Source: Anaerolineae bacterium | GTDB taxonomy: Bacteria; Chloroflexota; Anaerolineae; Aggregatilineales; Phototrophicaceae | Assembly: GCA_022822545.1 (NCBI GenBank) | Contig: JAJEBE010000016.1 | Span: 1-54,007, forward strand | Direction of reading: 5' to 3' | Length of the DNA: 54,007 bases | Part shown: one piece after another, positions 32,889 to 41,804 of the stretch | Layout: each line of letters starts with the position of its first letter | Position numbering within the stretch: position 1 is the stretch's first letter | The notes under the pieces: generated by a model | Databases searched by the model: none | Told to the model about the DNA's origin: nothing | The model's input: the letters and a program-made list of their open reading frames with translations, nothing else | Program-made: the position numbers and the translations under genes

Positions 32889-34322
32889 CTAGATACTGAA
32901 GTACAACTCGAACTCGTAAGGATGCGGCCGCATCGCCACCGCGTCCTGATCCTCAACCTGCTTGTAGTCGATGTAATTCTGGATGAACTGCTCGTTGAAA
33001 ACGCCGCCCTCGAGCAAGAAATCGTGGTTCGCTTTCAACTCGCGCAAGGCTTCGCCCAAGGTGCCCGGCATGACCGGCGTCTCGTGATCGCCCTCGTAAA
33101 GATCCGCTTCCGAAGACGCGCCCGGATCAATCTGATTCTTGATGCCGTCAATGCCCGCCATCAGCAGCGCCGGCATCGCCAAATAGGGATTGGCCGCCGG
33201 GTCGGGCCAGCGCGCCTCGACTCGTTTGGCTTTGGGGTTGTTGCTGTACATCGGAATGCGGATGCCCGCCGAGCGGTTCCGCGCCGAATACACCAGGTTC
33301 ACCGGCGCCTCATAACCCGGCACCAAACGCCGATAGCTGTTGGTGATCGGGTTGGTGAAGGCGGCGCAGGCCGGCGCATGCTTGATCAAGCCGCCGATGT
33401 ACCACAGCGCCATCTGGCTCAAGCCCGCGTACTGATCGCCGCCAAATAGCGGTTGCCCGTCTTTCCACAGCGACATATGCACATGCATGCCCGAGCCATT
33501 CTCTTCGAAGAGCGGCTTGGGCATGAAGGTCGCGTGCAAACCGTTCTCCGCCGCCACATTCTTCACGACATACTTGTACGTCACCATCATGTCCGCCATC
33601 TCAAGCAGGGGCGCGTATTTCAAATCGATCTCGGCCTGGCCCGCGCCGCCCACCTCGTGGTGATGCACCTCGACCTCCATACCGACATCGATCAGGCGCT
33701 GCACCATCTCGGCGCGCACGTCATGCGTCTTGTCCAGCGGCGGCAAGGGGAAGTAACCCATCTTGATGCGATTCATATGCCCCTGCGCCGGATCGTCATT
33801 GCCGCTGTTCCAATCGCCCTCGAAGGAATCGACGCGGTAGAAGCTGCTGTTCTCCGATGTGCTGTACTGCACATTGTCGAACATGAAGAACTCGGCTTCC
33901 GGCCCAAAATAGGCGACATCGGCCAAATCCGAATGTTCCTTCAAATAGGCTTCGGCGCGTTTGGTTACGCCCCGCGCGTCCAGGGCGTAGGGCTCGCGGC
34001 TGATCGGGTCATGCGCATCGCAATACATCGCCAGCGTGTTGAGCCTGAAGAAGGGATCGACATACGCCGTGCTCAAATCCGCCAACAGAATCATGTCCGA
34101 TTCGTTGATCGCCTGGAAACCCTGAATGCTCGACCCATCAAAGCCGAATCCGTCTTCAAATGCGCCTTCATCAACCGACTGAATCGGCATGCTGAAGTGC
34201 TGCGGCACACCGCGGATATCGACAAATCGTAAGTCAATCTCGGCGATGTCGTTGTCATTTGCCCATGCCAGCAAGGCGCCGGGCGACTCCATCGCGGAAG
34301 CGGGGGGGACAAGGCTTGCCAT
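32889..34322 (-). CDS. glnA: Glutamine synthetase, type I
   Basis: A 477-residue ATP-dependent ligase that makes glutamine from glutamate and ammonia; it forms dodecamers. The motifs are FDGSSIQGF, YFGPEAEFFMF, and the metal/ammonia site HHHEVGGAGQAEIDL. The ATP site is KPLFEENGSGMHVHMSLW, with NPITNSYRRLVPGYEAP and NRSAGIRIP following. A tyrosine in EADLYEGD sits where adenylylated enzymes carry their target Tyr, but that region differs from the usual NLYDLPPEE, so covalent control is uncertain. AAGGA lies about 9 bases before the ATG. It is a single-gene unit with no GlnB or regulator gene adjacent. Confidence 0.97.
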   Translation of the reverse strand: MASLVPPASAMESPGALLAWANDNDIAEIDLRFVDIRGVPQHFSMPIQSVDEGAFEDGFGFDGSSIQGFQAINESDMILLADLSTAYVDPFFRLNTLAMYCDAHDPISREPYALDARGVTKRAEAYLKEHSDLADVAYFGPEAEFFMFDNVQYSTSENSSFYRVDSFEGDWNSGNDDPAQGHMNRIKMGYFPLPPLDKTHDVRAEMVQRLIDVGMEVEVHHHEVGGAGQAEIDLKYAPLLEMADMMVTYKYVVKNVAAENGLHATFMPKPLFEENGSGMHVHMSLWKDGQPLFGGDQYAGLSQMALWYIGGLIKHAPACAAFTNPITNSYRRLVPGYEAPVNLVYSARNRSAGIRIPMYSNNPKAKRVEARWPDPAANPYLAMPALLMAGIDGIKNQIDPGASSEADLYEGDHETPVMPGTLGEALRELKANHDFLLEGGVFNEQFIQNYIDYKQVEDQDAVAMRPHPYEFELYFSI

Positions 34323-34629
34323 CTCTATCCATCCTTATGCTAGTGCTGTCCATTAGGTAAACAGCGCCATTGTATTGGGCGTTTCTCACAACGTCCACAG
34401 CGAAACTTATGGAATTTGCGTCATGTTTCTTGTGGATTGTCACTAAATGCTGTGCTTGCCAAGGCGCAGCGCCACTTTCGACAGTCTGATTCACGCTGGC
34501 CGCCTCGCCTCTGGCGCATCCGACTGACCGAAGCTCTGCGGTTTTTTCCCAGATCTCGGTCTAGCCGCCCGGCTTGCATCGCTGCTAGCATTAATCGCCG
34601 CTTGCGAATGAATTTAACGGGAGCGTCTG

Positions 34630-35406
34630 TTGAAAGGCATCATTGCCCTCGTCCTCTTCATAGTCTTCATACTGCCCCTGCAAGCGCAGGCGCCGCCGGT
34701 GCCCGTTCTGGTCCCGGAGGTCATCCGGGTTTACCCCCATGACGCCGCCGCCTTCACACAAGGCTTGATCTGGCGCGCCGGCTATCTCTACGAATCCACC
34801 GGCTTGTGGGGCAGCTCCAGCTTGCGCCGCGTGGATATAGAAAGCGGCCGCCCGGAACAGCTCCTCCCGCTCGCTGATGCCTACTTCGCCGAAGGCCTCG
34901 AACGCGTCGGCGACCAACTCATTCAACTGACCTGGCGCGCCGGCAAAGCCTTCGTATACGACTTCGAGACCTTTGAACTCCTCCGCAGCCTCGATTATGA
35001 CGGCGAAGGCTGGGGACTCTGCTATGACGGGCGCTACCTGTTCATGAGCGATAGCACCTCCTTCCTGTCCCTTCGCGATCCCGTTTCATTTGAGCTTGTC
35101 TTCCGCGGCGCCGTCACCCTGGAAGGGCAGGTCATCCCGCCGCAACTGCTGAATGAACTGGAATGCGTCGGCGAGCATATCTACGCCAACGCCTGGAATA
35201 CCGACTATATCTTCCGTATCGACAAATTCTCCGGCCAAATCACCGCCATCATTGACGCCTCCGCCCTCCTCTCCACCGCCGAACGCGCCGAGCTTGCTTC
35301 CGGCAGCGTCCTCAACGGCATCGCCTGGAACCCGCAGAGCGAGACATTCTACATCACCGGCAAGAACTGGCCCAAGCTCTTTGAAGTGGTCTTTGTCGCC
35401 AGTTGA
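34630..35406 (+). CDS. Secreted glutaminyl-peptide cyclotransferase (beta-propeller type)
   Basis: A 258-residue exported enzyme that converts N-terminal glutamine to pyroglutamate. The signal peptide (about 1-20, GIIALVLFIVFILPLQAQA) leads into the five-bladed propeller of the plant/bacterial QC family. The conserved stretches are HDAAAFTQGLIW, YESTGLWGSSSLRRVD, GEGWGLCYDGRYLFMSD, LNELECVGEHIYANAWNTDYI and GIAWNPQSETFYITGKNWP. Glu and Trp residues in these blocks form the active site in the family. The start is TTG 34630, with GGGAG about 7 bases upstream. Possible substrates are the exported binding proteins in this window, whose predicted mature ends begin with Gln. Confidence 0.92.
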   Translation: MKGIIALVLFIVFILPLQAQAPPVPVLVPEVIRVYPHDAAAFTQGLIWRAGYLYESTGLWGSSSLRRVDIESGRPEQLLPLADAYFAEGLERVGDQLIQLTWRAGKAFVYDFETFELLRSLDYDGEGWGLCYDGRYLFMSDSTSFLSLRDPVSFELVFRGAVTLEGQVIPPQLLNELECVGEHIYANAWNTDYIFRIDKFSGQITAIIDASALLSTAERAELASGSVLNGIAWNPQSETFYITGKNWPKLFEVVFVAS

Positions 35407-35438
35407 GCCCGTTGCCAGAAAATTTTACATTTCTCTTA

Positions 35439-35492
35439 TAGACATCGCCGAAAAACCAGCTATAGTTCATATATGGATAATTCATATATGAA
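35439..35492 (+). promoter_or_regulatory. Promoter and double-palindrome operator of the MarR operon
   Basis: TAGACA (35439-35444) and TATAGT (35461-35466) are separated by 16 bases. The sequence then holds TTCATATATGGA (35466-35477) and the perfect palindrome TTCATATATGAA (35481-35492), repeated with a 15-base period. They cover the transcription start and the first codons of the MarR gene, a natural site for autorepression. Confidence 0.65.
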
Positions 35493-36015
35493 TGACTGTG
35501 ACGCGCTGGCGCCCGAGCCTGGGCAGTCCTTCGGCGAGCAATTCTTCCGCCTTCTCACACGCATCAGCAGATTGCTGCAGCATCTTGCGGACCGGCAAAT
35601 GGCTTACGGCTGTCTGACGCCGACGCAGCTCTTCTTCCTAAAACGCCTCAGCGATGCCGGCGCGCCCCAGCCCATCAGCTTCTTCGCCGACGGCGTCTTC
35701 TCCAATCGCTCCAACGCCACCCAGATGATCGACCGCCTGGAAGCCGAGGGCTTGGTCACCCGTGCAAGAAACCCGAAAGACCGTCGGAGTGTCCTGGTGG
35801 AACTGACCGCCAGCGGCGCGGAAAGCCTCAAAGAAGGCTACGAACGTCATAAACAGTTGGCGGAAATGCTGTTTGAGCCCTTGACCGAGAGCGAACGCCA
35901 GACCTCACTCCAGGTCTTGGGGCGTGTGCTCGCCTTCCTCGAGAATTTTCAGGCGGAAAACCAGGCGGGAACGCCAACCGCCGACGCCCAAGCCAAGTCA
36001 AATCAGAATCTGTAA
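35473..36015 (+). CDS. MarR-family transcriptional regulator
   Basis: A winged-helix repressor of about 180 residues. The DNA-binding part is seen as TPTQLFFLKRLSDAGAPQPISFFA, then FSNRSNATQMIDRLEAEGLVTRARNPKDRRSVLVELTASG. Dimerising helices lie at both ends. ATG 35473 is so close to the predicted transcript start that the message may be leaderless; ATG 35488 is an alternative. Both lie inside the palindromic operator. It heads an operon with an ABC exporter (36049, 37086), so it probably senses a substrate of that exporter and represses all three genes. Confidence 0.92.
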   Translation: MDNSYMNDCDALAPEPGQSFGEQFFRLLTRISRLLQHLADRQMAYGCLTPTQLFFLKRLSDAGAPQPISFFADGVFSNRSNATQMIDRLEAEGLVTRARNPKDRRSVLVELTASGAESLKEGYERHKQLAEMLFEPLTESERQTSLQVLGRVLAFLENFQAENQAGTPTADAQAKSNQNL

Positions 36016-36048
36016 TTCGCAGGCCAAAGTATATTGGAGGTCAGTAAC

Positions 36049-37047
36049 GTGTCAATCAATCACGCCATCGTCGCCGAAGAAGTCGTCAAACATTTCGGCG
36101 ACGTCAAAGCCCTGGACGGCGTATCCCTCGCCGCCGAGCAAGGCAAAGTCCTGAGCCTGCTCGGTCCCAACGGCGCCGGCAAGACCACCCTCGTCCGCAT
36201 CCTCACCACCTTGCTCAAGCCCGATAGCGGGGGCGTCCGCGTCGGCGGCCTCGATGTCCTGCGCCAGAAACAGCATGTCCGCGAAATAATCGGCTTGGCC
36301 GGCCAGAACGCCGCCGTTGACGAAATCCTCACCGGGCGCGAAAACCTCGTCATGGTCGGCCGCCTCTATCACATGCCGCGGCGGGATGCCAAGAACCGCG
36401 CCCAAGAATTGCTGGAACAATTTTCCCTCACCGACGCCGCCGATCGCCCGGTCAAGACCTACTCCGGCGGGATGCGCCGCCGCCTTGATCTCGCCGCCAG
36501 CATCGTCGCCCGCCCCAACATCCTCTTTCTTGACGAACCTACCACCGGCCTGGATCCCCGCACGCGCATCGTCATGTGGGATACCATCCGCACTCTCGTC
36601 TCCGATGGCACGACCCTTCTGCTCACCACCCAGTATCTGGAGGAAGCGGACGAACTGGCGGACAAGATCGTCGTCATCGATCACGGGCATGTCATCGCCG
36701 AAGGCACCGCCGATGCGCTCAAAGCCAATATGGCCGCCGACTTCATCGATATCACCGTCGCCAATCCCCAGCAGACTGCCAAAGCCTCCCAACTCCTGCA
36801 ATCTTTGAGTGACGAATCCCCGCACACCGATGAGCAACGCGGTCATGTCAGTATCGCAGTCGAGAGCGGGGCCCAAAGTATTGCCGAAGTCGTGCGCCTG
36901 CTGGACGCCCAATCGGTTTCAATCGCCGAACTCAACCTGCGTCGCCCGTCGCTCAACGATGTTTTCTTGAGCATCACCGGCCACGAGATCGTCGAAGAAG
37001 AAGCCAAGCCCAAGCGCCGCGGTTTCGGTCGCCGTCGCAGCGCCTAG
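36049..37047 (+). CDS. ABC exporter ATPase, DrrA-like
   Basis: A 332-residue ATP-binding subunit of an ABC-2 exporter of the daunorubicin-resistance type. Walker A is GPNGAGKTT, the Q-loop region is GLAGQNAAVDEILTGRENL, and the signature is YSGGMRRRLDLA. Walker B is ILFLDEPTTGLD with the H-loop after it. The extra C-terminal 90 residues, including SLNDVFLSITGHE, are typical of DrrA. GTG 36049 has GGAGG 8 bases upstream; TTG 36034 does not. It pairs with the membrane gene at 37086. Confidence 0.94.
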   Translation: MSINHAIVAEEVVKHFGDVKALDGVSLAAEQGKVLSLLGPNGAGKTTLVRILTTLLKPDSGGVRVGGLDVLRQKQHVREIIGLAGQNAAVDEILTGRENLVMVGRLYHMPRRDAKNRAQELLEQFSLTDAADRPVKTYSGGMRRRLDLAASIVARPNILFLDEPTTGLDPRTRIVMWDTIRTLVSDGTTLLLTTQYLEEADELADKIVVIDHGHVIAEGTADALKANMAADFIDITVANPQQTAKASQLLQSLSDESPHTDEQRGHVSIAVESGAQSIAEVVRLLDAQSVSIAELNLRRPSLNDVFLSITGHEIVEEEAKPKRRGFGRRRSA

Positions 37048-37085
37048 CCATCCCGCAATAGCGTCAACATACGAGGACAATCAAC

Positions 37086-37919
37086 ATGACCCTGAATACC
37101 GCATCAGTCGCGCCTAGCGCCGGCCTTAGTGAAACCGGCCTTTTCCAACGTTTCCTGTGGAACTTCACCGATACCTTCGTCGTGATGCGCCGCAACCTCT
37201 ATGCCTACCAAAGGCAGCCGGAATTGCTGGTCTTCGCCACCATACAACCGGTGATCTTCCTGCTGCTGTTCACTTACGTCTTTGGCGGCGCCATCAGCTT
37301 CTCCACCGGCGGCGATTACATCAACTTTCTGCTGCCGGGCATCATCATCCAGACGATTCTTTTCGCCTCGGCGAATACCACCGTCGGGCTCTCGGTGGAT
37401 CTGTCCAAAGGCGTCATCGATCGTTTCCGTTCCCTGCCGATGTCCCGGGCCGCTGTGCTCGCCGGGCGTACCAGCGCCGATACCTTGCGCGGCCTCTTTA
37501 CGGTGCTTATCATGATCGTCGCCGGCTACATCATCGGCTTTCGCTTTGAAGATTGGGGCAGCGGCCTGCTGGGCTTGGCGCTGGCTGTGGCCTTCGGCTA
37601 TGCCGTGACCTGGATCTCCGCCACCATTGGGCTATTCGTGAAAGATCCCGAAGCGGCGCAAGTGGCCGGGTTTATCTGGCTCTTTCCGCTGACCTTCGCC
37701 AGTTCCATCTTCGTCCCGACCCGCACCATGACCGCGGATTGGCTCCGTACTTTCGCCGAGAATCAGCCGGTCAGCGTCGTCGCCAATACCGTGCGCGATT
37801 TGATGACCGGTACCGTCAATCCGGATGAAATCGTCATCTCGCTGCTCTGGATCGCCGGGATTGTGGCGGTCTTCCTGCCGATGGCGGTTTGGCGCTATGC
37901 CCGGGTGGCCTCCCGCTAA
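37086..37919 (+). CDS. ABC-2 type exporter permease, DrrB-like
   Basis: A 277-residue membrane protein with six helices. The conserved opening is WNFTDTFVVMRRNLYAYQRQPELLVFATIQPVIFLLLF. The GGDYINFLLPGIIIQTILF and DRFRSLPMSRAAVLAGRT segments are typical, and FASSIFVPTRTMTADWLRTFAENQPVSVV is near the end. It forms the exporter with the ATPase 38 bases upstream. Substrates in this family are drugs, lipids or antibiotics, and cannot be named here. Confidence 0.94.
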   Translation: MTLNTASVAPSAGLSETGLFQRFLWNFTDTFVVMRRNLYAYQRQPELLVFATIQPVIFLLLFTYVFGGAISFSTGGDYINFLLPGIIIQTILFASANTTVGLSVDLSKGVIDRFRSLPMSRAAVLAGRTSADTLRGLFTVLIMIVAGYIIGFRFEDWGSGLLGLALAVAFGYAVTWISATIGLFVKDPEAAQVAGFIWLFPLTFASSIFVPTRTMTADWLRTFAENQPVSVVANTVRDLMTGTVNPDEIVISLLWIAGIVAVFLPMAVWRYARVASR

Positions 37920-37998
37920 CTAGCTTGACGAACCAAGCAGCCCTGCGATAGACTTGAGGCGTCAATGTGAATGATTCGCAGTATTGAAGCGAGCGCCT

Positions 37999-38250
37999 AT
38001 GGCATCACAAATAAACACTAGCGAAATCAGCTTGAGCGACCGCGTTCGGGAGAATGAGATACAGATTGCCAGGCTGCAAGGCGGCCGCGAGCATCTCGCC
38101 ACCAAAGCGGATATTGCCATGCTCGAAGCGAAGCTCGATTCTAAGATTGAGAAGCTGCGCGCCGATCTAACTTGGCGGATCTTGCTGGCAATGGGTGTTC
38201 TGATGGGGCTCGTGATGGCATTCATCGAATGGCGCGTCGTCAGCGGATAA
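37999..38250 (+). CDS. Small coiled-coil protein with C-terminal membrane helix, paralogue 2
   Basis: An 83-residue relative of the gene at 1793. It shares HLATKADIAMLEAKLDSKIE in the coiled coil. A short hydrophobic helix follows (RILLAMGVLMGLVMAFIEW). It lies 79 bases after the exporter permease and is followed by a terminator, so it may be the last gene of the MarR operon or stand alone. ATG 37999 is chosen; a TTG at 37984 is possible. The function is unknown. Confidence 0.65.
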   Translation: MASQINTSEISLSDRVRENEIQIARLQGGREHLATKADIAMLEAKLDSKIEKLRADLTWRILLAMGVLMGLVMAFIEWRVVSG

Positions 38251-38333
38251 ATATGCCGGAATCTTGATCATCTGGATCGTCGCCTCGCCTGTGCCGATGC
38301 CATAACAAATGGCGCGATAACAAGATAACAATA

Positions 38334-38360
38334 AGCCCCGCCTGCAATCTGCGGGGCTTT
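38334..38360 (+). terminator. Intrinsic terminator, nine-pair perfect stem
   Basis: AAGCCCCGC (38334-38342) and GCGGGGCTT (38352-38360) pair around a nine-base loop. TGATGTTTT follows. It ends the transcription unit before the long gap 38251-38728. Confidence 0.8.
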
Positions 38361-38489
38361 GATGTTTTACCGTTCGCGCGGGAGCGCTGAATTTCGCCGA
38401 CATGGAACTTGTCAGAACATTGTACAAAGGGATTCACCACATAAAGTAGTTCCTAGTTATCCCTGCAAAACCACACAACAAGAGATCTC

Positions 38490-38514
38490 GTAGGGGCGAC
38501 CTATCAGGTCGCCC
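38490..38514. repeat. REP-like palindrome, single left-hand copy
   Basis: Identical over 25 bases to the copy at 32805 (GTAGGGGCGACCT...AGGTCGCCC). Confidence 0.85.
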
Positions 38515-38587
38515 GAAACCCGTTCTCAAAGCGTTCTCCAATACCCTCATGACTTGCTTGGAATCATTGGGAAGGATAAGAAAATAA

Positions 38588-38613
38588 CTTTGTGTCTTTG
38601 TGTCTTTGTGCTG
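38588..38613. repeat. Dispersed CACAAAGACACAAAG-type repeat
   Basis: Read on the minus strand: three CACAAAG words in tandem (CACAAAGACACAAAGACACAAAG). It lies in the same gap as the REP copy at 38490. Confidence 0.6.
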
Positions 38614-38728
38614 AATTATTATGATATCCTCAGAATCCCTCACCCCCGCTCGTGCCCGCTGTCGCCACTCCCCCCATTCTGCGCTACACTTGCCTGCAAT
38701 CATCACCAATCTACTGAGAGGACACCCC

Positions 38729-39790
38729 ATGACCAAGAACCTCATCTATATCGCCAACTCAGGCGACGCCCCCTACGGCATCACTGTCGCCGACCTCGAC
38801 GCCGATAGCGGCGCGCTGAACATCGTCCAGCATGTCACCGAGATCAGCGAATGCCACTATCTCAATCCCCATCCCAATGGCAAATTCCTGCTCGCCACCA
38901 CCATGGACGGCGATATCGAAGTGGTCTCCTTCGCCATCGCTGCCGACGGAACCCTGCGCAAAGTCAGCAGCGCCCCCGCCGCCGGTACCTCGCCCGCCTA
39001 CGTCTGCGCTGACGCCACTGGTGCAAATGTATTGCTGGTCAACTATGTCAACGCCGGCAACCGCGGCAATATCCGCGTCTATCCCATCGACAGCGCTGGC
39101 ATGATCGGCGCGCCCAGCGAGCATATCGAGATCGATGACAGCACCGGCCCCAACCCCGAGCGCCAAGATGTTTCCCATCCGCACATGATCGTCCCCACCC
39201 CCGATAACCGCTTCGCCGTCGTGCCGGATCTGGGCACCGACAAAGTCTACCTCTACGCCCTTGATACCGCCGCTGGCAAGCTTGCCTTGTCGGGGACCCT
39301 CGACCTCCCTCCCGGTGCCGGACCGCGCCATGTCGCCTTTCACCCGACCCTGCCGCGCATGTACGTCATCAACGAATTGGATTCGACGATGGCGACCTTC
39401 GCCTGGGATGAAGACGACGCCTGGACGCGCCTCTCGGTCGAATCGACGATGCCGCGATATTACGTCCAGCCGGCCGGCAGACCGAATACCACCGCCGATG
39501 TGCATGTGCATCCCAACGGACAATTCCTCTACGGCAGCAATCGCGGCCGCGACTCCATCGCGATCTATCGCCTCGACGCCGAGGGCATGCCGCAATATCT
39601 CGGGGACGAATCAACCCGCGGCGCTTGGCCCCGCGCCTTCCTGATCCATCCAGGCGGCGAATACCTGATCGTCGGCAACCGCCACACCGACAACGTCGCC
39701 GTCTTCTCCATCGATGCCGCCACCGGCTTGCTGACCTTCCGCGCCTCCCTCGCCCTCTCCGCGCCCATCGCTTTTAAGATGCTTGGGTAA
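38729..39790 (+). CDS. Lactonase-family beta-propeller protein (6-phosphogluconolactonase-like)
   Basis: A 353-residue seven-bladed propeller of the YbhE/Pgl lactonase family; the founding members hydrolyse 6-phosphogluconolactone. The repeated blades are NPHPNGKFLLATTMDGDIEV, TPDNRFAVVPDLGTDKVYLY, GAGPRHVAFHPTLPRMYVINEL and ADVHVHPNGQFLYGSNRGRDSI. ATG 38729 has GAGAGGA about 6 bases upstream; the frame reaches further back but not with credible protein. It is first in a close-packed row with an SDR, hemC and hemD. The precise lactone is not certain. Confidence 0.9.
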   Translation: MTKNLIYIANSGDAPYGITVADLDADSGALNIVQHVTEISECHYLNPHPNGKFLLATTMDGDIEVVSFAIAADGTLRKVSSAPAAGTSPAYVCADATGANVLLVNYVNAGNRGNIRVYPIDSAGMIGAPSEHIEIDDSTGPNPERQDVSHPHMIVPTPDNRFAVVPDLGTDKVYLYALDTAAGKLALSGTLDLPPGAGPRHVAFHPTLPRMYVINELDSTMATFAWDEDDAWTRLSVESTMPRYYVQPAGRPNTTADVHVHPNGQFLYGSNRGRDSIAIYRLDAEGMPQYLGDESTRGAWPRAFLIHPGGEYLIVGNRHTDNVAVFSIDAATGLLTFRASLALSAPIAFKMLG

Positions 39791-39796
39791 CGGGCG

Positions 39797-40813
39797 ATGC
39801 GAATCCTCATCACAGGCGGCGCCGGTCTGGTAGGAACGCCCGTCAGCCGGCGCTTTGTCGAGTTGGGCTGGGATGTTCGCGTCATCGGCATCGACCCTGA
39901 TTGCTCGATACCCGGCCTCAGTTACGCCCAATGCGACATTCTGGACGCCCCCGCGCTCTCGTCTCATGTTCAAGGCTGCGACGCCATCGTGCATCTGGCC
40001 GCCATCCCCAGCACGCGCAGTCATCCCAACGAGACCCTCTTCGATATCAACGTCGCCGGGACCTACAACATCTTTGAAGCCGCCGCCCGCGCCGGTGTCA
40101 AGCGCATCGTCCAAGCCAGCTCGATCAACGCCATCGGCGGTTTCTGGGGCTGCGACGATCGCATATACGATTACTTCCCGCTCGACGAAGACCTGCCCCT
40201 CTTCACCACTGACGCCTACTCCTTCTCCAAGCAGATGGTCGAGGAGATCGCCGCCTACTATTGGCGTCGTGCCGGCATCAGCAGCGTCTCCTTTCGCTTG
40301 CCCGCCGTCTGGAACGATGCCCTGATCCAGGAGCGCGATATACGCCAGCACCTCGCCGAAAGACGACTCCAGATCGACGCCTTCCGCGCCCTCCCAGTGG
40401 CTGAGCAAAGCCGCCGTCACGCGAAAGCGAAAGCGGCCGCCATGCAGCTGCGCGCCCGCCACGTCATGGAATACGAAGCCGTGCAGCGCGGCGACCTGGA
40501 GCGAGAGTCCCCCGCCGACGACTGGCTGTTTTACGCCTGGTTCTACGACCGCTTCAACTTTTGGACCTTCATCCACACCGCTGACTCGACCCAAGCCTTC
40601 GAGAAGGCGATCCTGGCCGACTGCCAAGGCGCGCATCCGCTCTTCGTCAATAGCGACCGCAACAGCCTGGACTACGATACCGAGACCCTGCTTTCGCTTT
40701 TCTATCCCGAAGTCAACCGCCGCGCAAGACCGATCAACGGCGCTGAAAGTCCCGTCAGCATTGACCGCGCCCGGCAACTGATCGGCTTTGAACCAACCCT
40801 GCGGAGCCTCTGA
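39797..40813 (+). CDS. NAD(P)-dependent epimerase/dehydratase (extended SDR)
   Basis: A 338-residue extended short-chain dehydrogenase. The Rossmann motif is ILITGGAGLVG near the start, followed by the acidic NAD-type strand end at VIGIDPD. The catalytic tetrad is suggested by ASSIN and Tyr-Ser-Phe-Ser-Lys (DAYSFSK). The C-terminal half contains a long charged helix with no clear match. Six bases separate it from the lactonase gene and one base from hemC. The substrate is probably a nucleotide sugar or similar polyol, but is not shown by the sequence. Confidence 0.9.
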   Translation: MRILITGGAGLVGTPVSRRFVELGWDVRVIGIDPDCSIPGLSYAQCDILDAPALSSHVQGCDAIVHLAAIPSTRSHPNETLFDINVAGTYNIFEAAARAGVKRIVQASSINAIGGFWGCDDRIYDYFPLDEDLPLFTTDAYSFSKQMVEEIAAYYWRRAGISSVSFRLPAVWNDALIQERDIRQHLAERRLQIDAFRALPVAEQSRRHAKAKAAAMQLRARHVMEYEAVQRGDLERESPADDWLFYAWFYDRFNFWTFIHTADSTQAFEKAILADCQGAHPLFVNSDRNSLDYDTETLLSLFYPEVNRRARPINGAESPVSIDRARQLIGFEPTLRSL

Positions 40814-40814
40814 C

Positions 40815-41798
40815 ATGGGCGCGCCCGGCGGCGGAGGGCTGCCCCAAGTTGTCCGCATCGGCGCGCGCCGATCAAAGCTCTCCCTTTGGCAGGCGGACCA
40901 CATCGCCGACTTGCTCGCTGCGCTGCGCCCGGGACTTCAGATCGAAATACGCCGATACAGCACGCGCGGCGATGCCCATCCGGAAGCGCCGCTTCCCGCC
41001 ATCGGCGGCAAAGGCCTGTTCACCCAAGCGCTGGAAGAAGCTTTGCGCCGCGGCGAGATTGACTGCGCCGTGCACAGCCTGAAAGACCTGCCCGTCGACC
41101 TGGCTGCTGACATGGCGCTGGCCGCCGTGCCTGAGCGGGGTGATCACCGGGATGCCCTGGTCAGCTGCTCCGGGGCGACCCTCGTCGAGTTGCCCCCTGC
41201 CGCCCGCATCGGCACAGGCAGCTTGCGTCGCCGCGCCCAACTGCTCGCCCTCCGCCCCGATCTCGAGATCTTGCCCATCCGCGGCAACGTGCCCACCCGC
41301 CTCGCCAAACTGCGCCAGCCCAGCCAAAAGCTCGATGCCATCGTGCTGGCCGCCGCCGGCTTGCAGCGCCTGGACCTGGCGGAACACATCAGCCAGACCT
41401 TCGCCCCCGCCCAAATGCTGAGCGCCGCCGGGCAGGGCGCCCTCGCCGTCCAATGCCTCAACCAAAGCCATCCCCTGGATTTCTTTGCCCCTCTCGCCGA
41501 CCCGGCCGCCATGCTCGCCACCGCAGCCGAGCGCGCATTCCTCGGCGCGCTGGAGAGTGGTTGTTCCCTGCCCGTCGCTGCTTACGCCCATATCACCGGC
41601 GCTGTTCTGCGCTTGGGAGGGCGGGTGCTCTCTGAAGATGGCGCCCAGAGCATTGATGTCAGCGGCGCCGTCCCTGCCGCCGACATGAACGCCGCCCTCG
41701 AATTGGGCAAAGGCCTGGCCGAGCAAGCGCTGGAACAAGGCGCCGATCACATCCTGCGCGCTATCACATCGGACCCAACCCGACCGGACCAAGGCTGA
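40815..41798 (+). CDS. hemC: Hydroxymethylbilane synthase (porphobilinogen deaminase)
   Basis: A 327-residue enzyme that joins four porphobilinogens to hydroxymethylbilane in tetrapyrrole synthesis. The motifs are VRIGARRSKLSLWQADHI, the active-site Asp region VHSLKDLPVD, and GTGSLRRRAQL. RGNVPTRLAKL follows, and Cys250 (LESGCSLPVAAYA) binds the dipyrromethane cofactor. ATG 40815 follows the preceding TGA by one base and has GGAG about 8 bases upstream. It is directly followed by hemD, as in many bacteria. Confidence 0.96.
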   Translation: MGAPGGGGLPQVVRIGARRSKLSLWQADHIADLLAALRPGLQIEIRRYSTRGDAHPEAPLPAIGGKGLFTQALEEALRRGEIDCAVHSLKDLPVDLAADMALAAVPERGDHRDALVSCSGATLVELPPAARIGTGSLRRRAQLLALRPDLEILPIRGNVPTRLAKLRQPSQKLDAIVLAAAGLQRLDLAEHISQTFAPAQMLSAAGQGALAVQCLNQSHPLDFFAPLADPAAMLATAAERAFLGALESGCSLPVAAYAHITGAVLRLGGRVLSEDGAQSIDVSGAVPAADMNAALELGKGLAEQALEQGADHILRAITSDPTRPDQG

Positions 41799-41804
41799 CA
41801 ATCT

